Of a stretch of 64,000 nt of DNA, positions 63,159 to 64,000 are shown in pieces; within the stretch, counting starts at the first letter, position 1; every line of letters starts with the position of its first letter. Where the stretch lies: the NCBI GenBank assembly GCA_900239685.1, contig OENT01000098.1:1-64000 (forward strand), given 5' to 3'. The notes beneath the pieces are model-generated. The model saw nothing but the letters and a program-made list of their open reading frames with translations. It was not told where the DNA came from and made no database searches. This stretch comes from Rotaria macrura (Eukaryota > Rotifera > Eurotatoria > Philodinida > Philodinidae). Both the position numbers and the translations under genes were made by a program.

Positions 63159-64000
63159 CTATTTGGGTTTTAAGTTTGGACCAGATCCAGGCACGCCTGA
63201 CTTTTCATTATTAAATTTGTTACCTATTGTTTAAAGAAAATAGATCACAAATGTTTTCTTGTGCTCGTTTTTTTTCTTTTCTTCTCATAAAATAAGAATA
63301 TAATGACAAGAAAAGGACAATACTTACTAGCACCACCACCACCCGAAAATTTTCTAGGTCCTCGTTGATACTGATGTTGATACTGATCATTCGTTGTTTG
63401 TTGATCATTTGTTTGGGGCCTCTTTGTTTGTGGCTGATATCCAGTAGCATGGTAGTTGTTTTTCGGCAAATGCTGTTGTGATTGTTGTTGATGATTACTA
63501 CTATGTTGTGGAGAAGATGACGGAGGAGGATATCGATTTTGTTGTTGTTGTTGTTGCCTTCGATCGACGAAGTATCCACCAGGATTTCCTTGTTGATTTG
63601 AATAATTTATGTTACTATTACCATATGGACGAGTATACGGAGTAGCTGGAAAACGTTGCGTTGATGAATTCTGTTGAAAGGTTGGTCGATATGTTGAACG
63701 TCGACTTTCATTATTTGATGGACGTACTAATGCTGATCGATTTTGTGGCGCATTATTTCGGATCGAAAGTTGTTGAACATTGTTACGAATACATTGCTTA
63801 GGTAGAAGAGCAATGAGATTTGTTAAACGTTCATATAGATTACGATCGAATAAACATGTTAAAATTCGTTTTTTCGATAACACTTGCGTATCGATTGTTT
63901 TTGCACAAAACATTTGACCAAACTGACTTGATTCTTGTTTCCAAATGCAATCAGCCTCATCGGCAGCATCTTGTGATGATAAACGATTTGAAAAGAGTAT
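63159..64000 (-). CDS. Q/N-rich C-terminal part of an unidentified protein
   Basis: Exons 63328-64000 (runs off the window) and 63159-63223, joined over a 104-nt intron with GTAAGT donor; 245 residues are visible. The first about 75 are globular-looking (ADEADCIWKQESSQFGQMF, then CLFDRNLYERLTNLIALLP). The remainder is low complexity: Q, N, S, P, R and Y rich with a seven-residue Q run, ending RGPRKFSGGGGASNKFNNEK and a short basic tail. Such tails are common in RNA-granule and transcription proteins, but I do not recognise the family. The stop TAG is at 63159-63161. Confidence 0.6.

Noticed and set aside
1-64000. tRNA, rRNA or CRISPR features
   Set aside because: No T-loop/anticodon-like cloverleaf signature, rRNA-like block or regularly spaced repeats noticed on either strand.

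Overview
This window is invertebrate nuclear DNA. It is strongly AT-rich, the genes are cut by many introns (mostly 45-70 nt, a few of 1-4 kb), and the proteins are animal housekeeping and signalling families. My best guess is a rotifer, probably bdelloid. Reasons are the compact gene spacing, the mix of tiny and occasional long introns, a bacterial-type DegT/DnrJ aminotransferase gene, and splice-acceptor-like AGs sitting 0-20 nt before most start codons, as expected where mRNAs receive a trans-spliced leader (known in bdelloids). Another small AT-rich invertebrate cannot be excluded.

Layout. Positions 847-1723 (+) hold the 3' part of a DegT/DnrJ/EryC1/StrS-like gene, followed by about 7.7 kb without a recognisable gene. 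From 9.4 to 48.2 kb seven genes lie head-to-tail on the minus strand. In order along the window they are acetoacetyl-CoA synthetase (18 exons, 9464-18468), a TMEM35/NACHO-like membrane protein (18640-20027), Artemis/DCLRE1C nuclease (20106-23767), TMEM8/PGAP6 (24292-31062), oxysterol-binding protein with PH domain (31487-37411), a C6orf136/DUF2358 protein (38552-42086) and an arsenite-methyltransferase-like protein (45289-48216). Plus-strand genes follow: Misato (50970-52232) and CPEB2/3/4-type cytoplasmic polyadenylation factor (56517-59973). The window ends inside a minus-strand gene with a Q/N-rich tail (63159-64000). A 222-bp near-perfect inverted repeat flanks a run of Ns at 53.6 kb.

Exon chains were assembled by hand. 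Every complete multi-exon model closes in frame (total length divisible by three, splice phases compatible) and matches family motifs from memory of human homologues; no database search was run.

Most interesting points: (1) a neuropeptide Y/F-like precursor, 13859-14212 (+), nested antisense in a long intron of the acetoacetyl-CoA synthetase gene, whose C terminus lacks the canonical R-x-R-F/Y-G amidation motif; (2) an AS3MT-like methyltransferase with serine and tyrosine where the two catalytic arsenic-binding cysteines should be; (3) an AT-AC intron in acetoacetyl-CoA synthetase; (4) evidence for leader trans-splicing and possibly polycistronic transcription.
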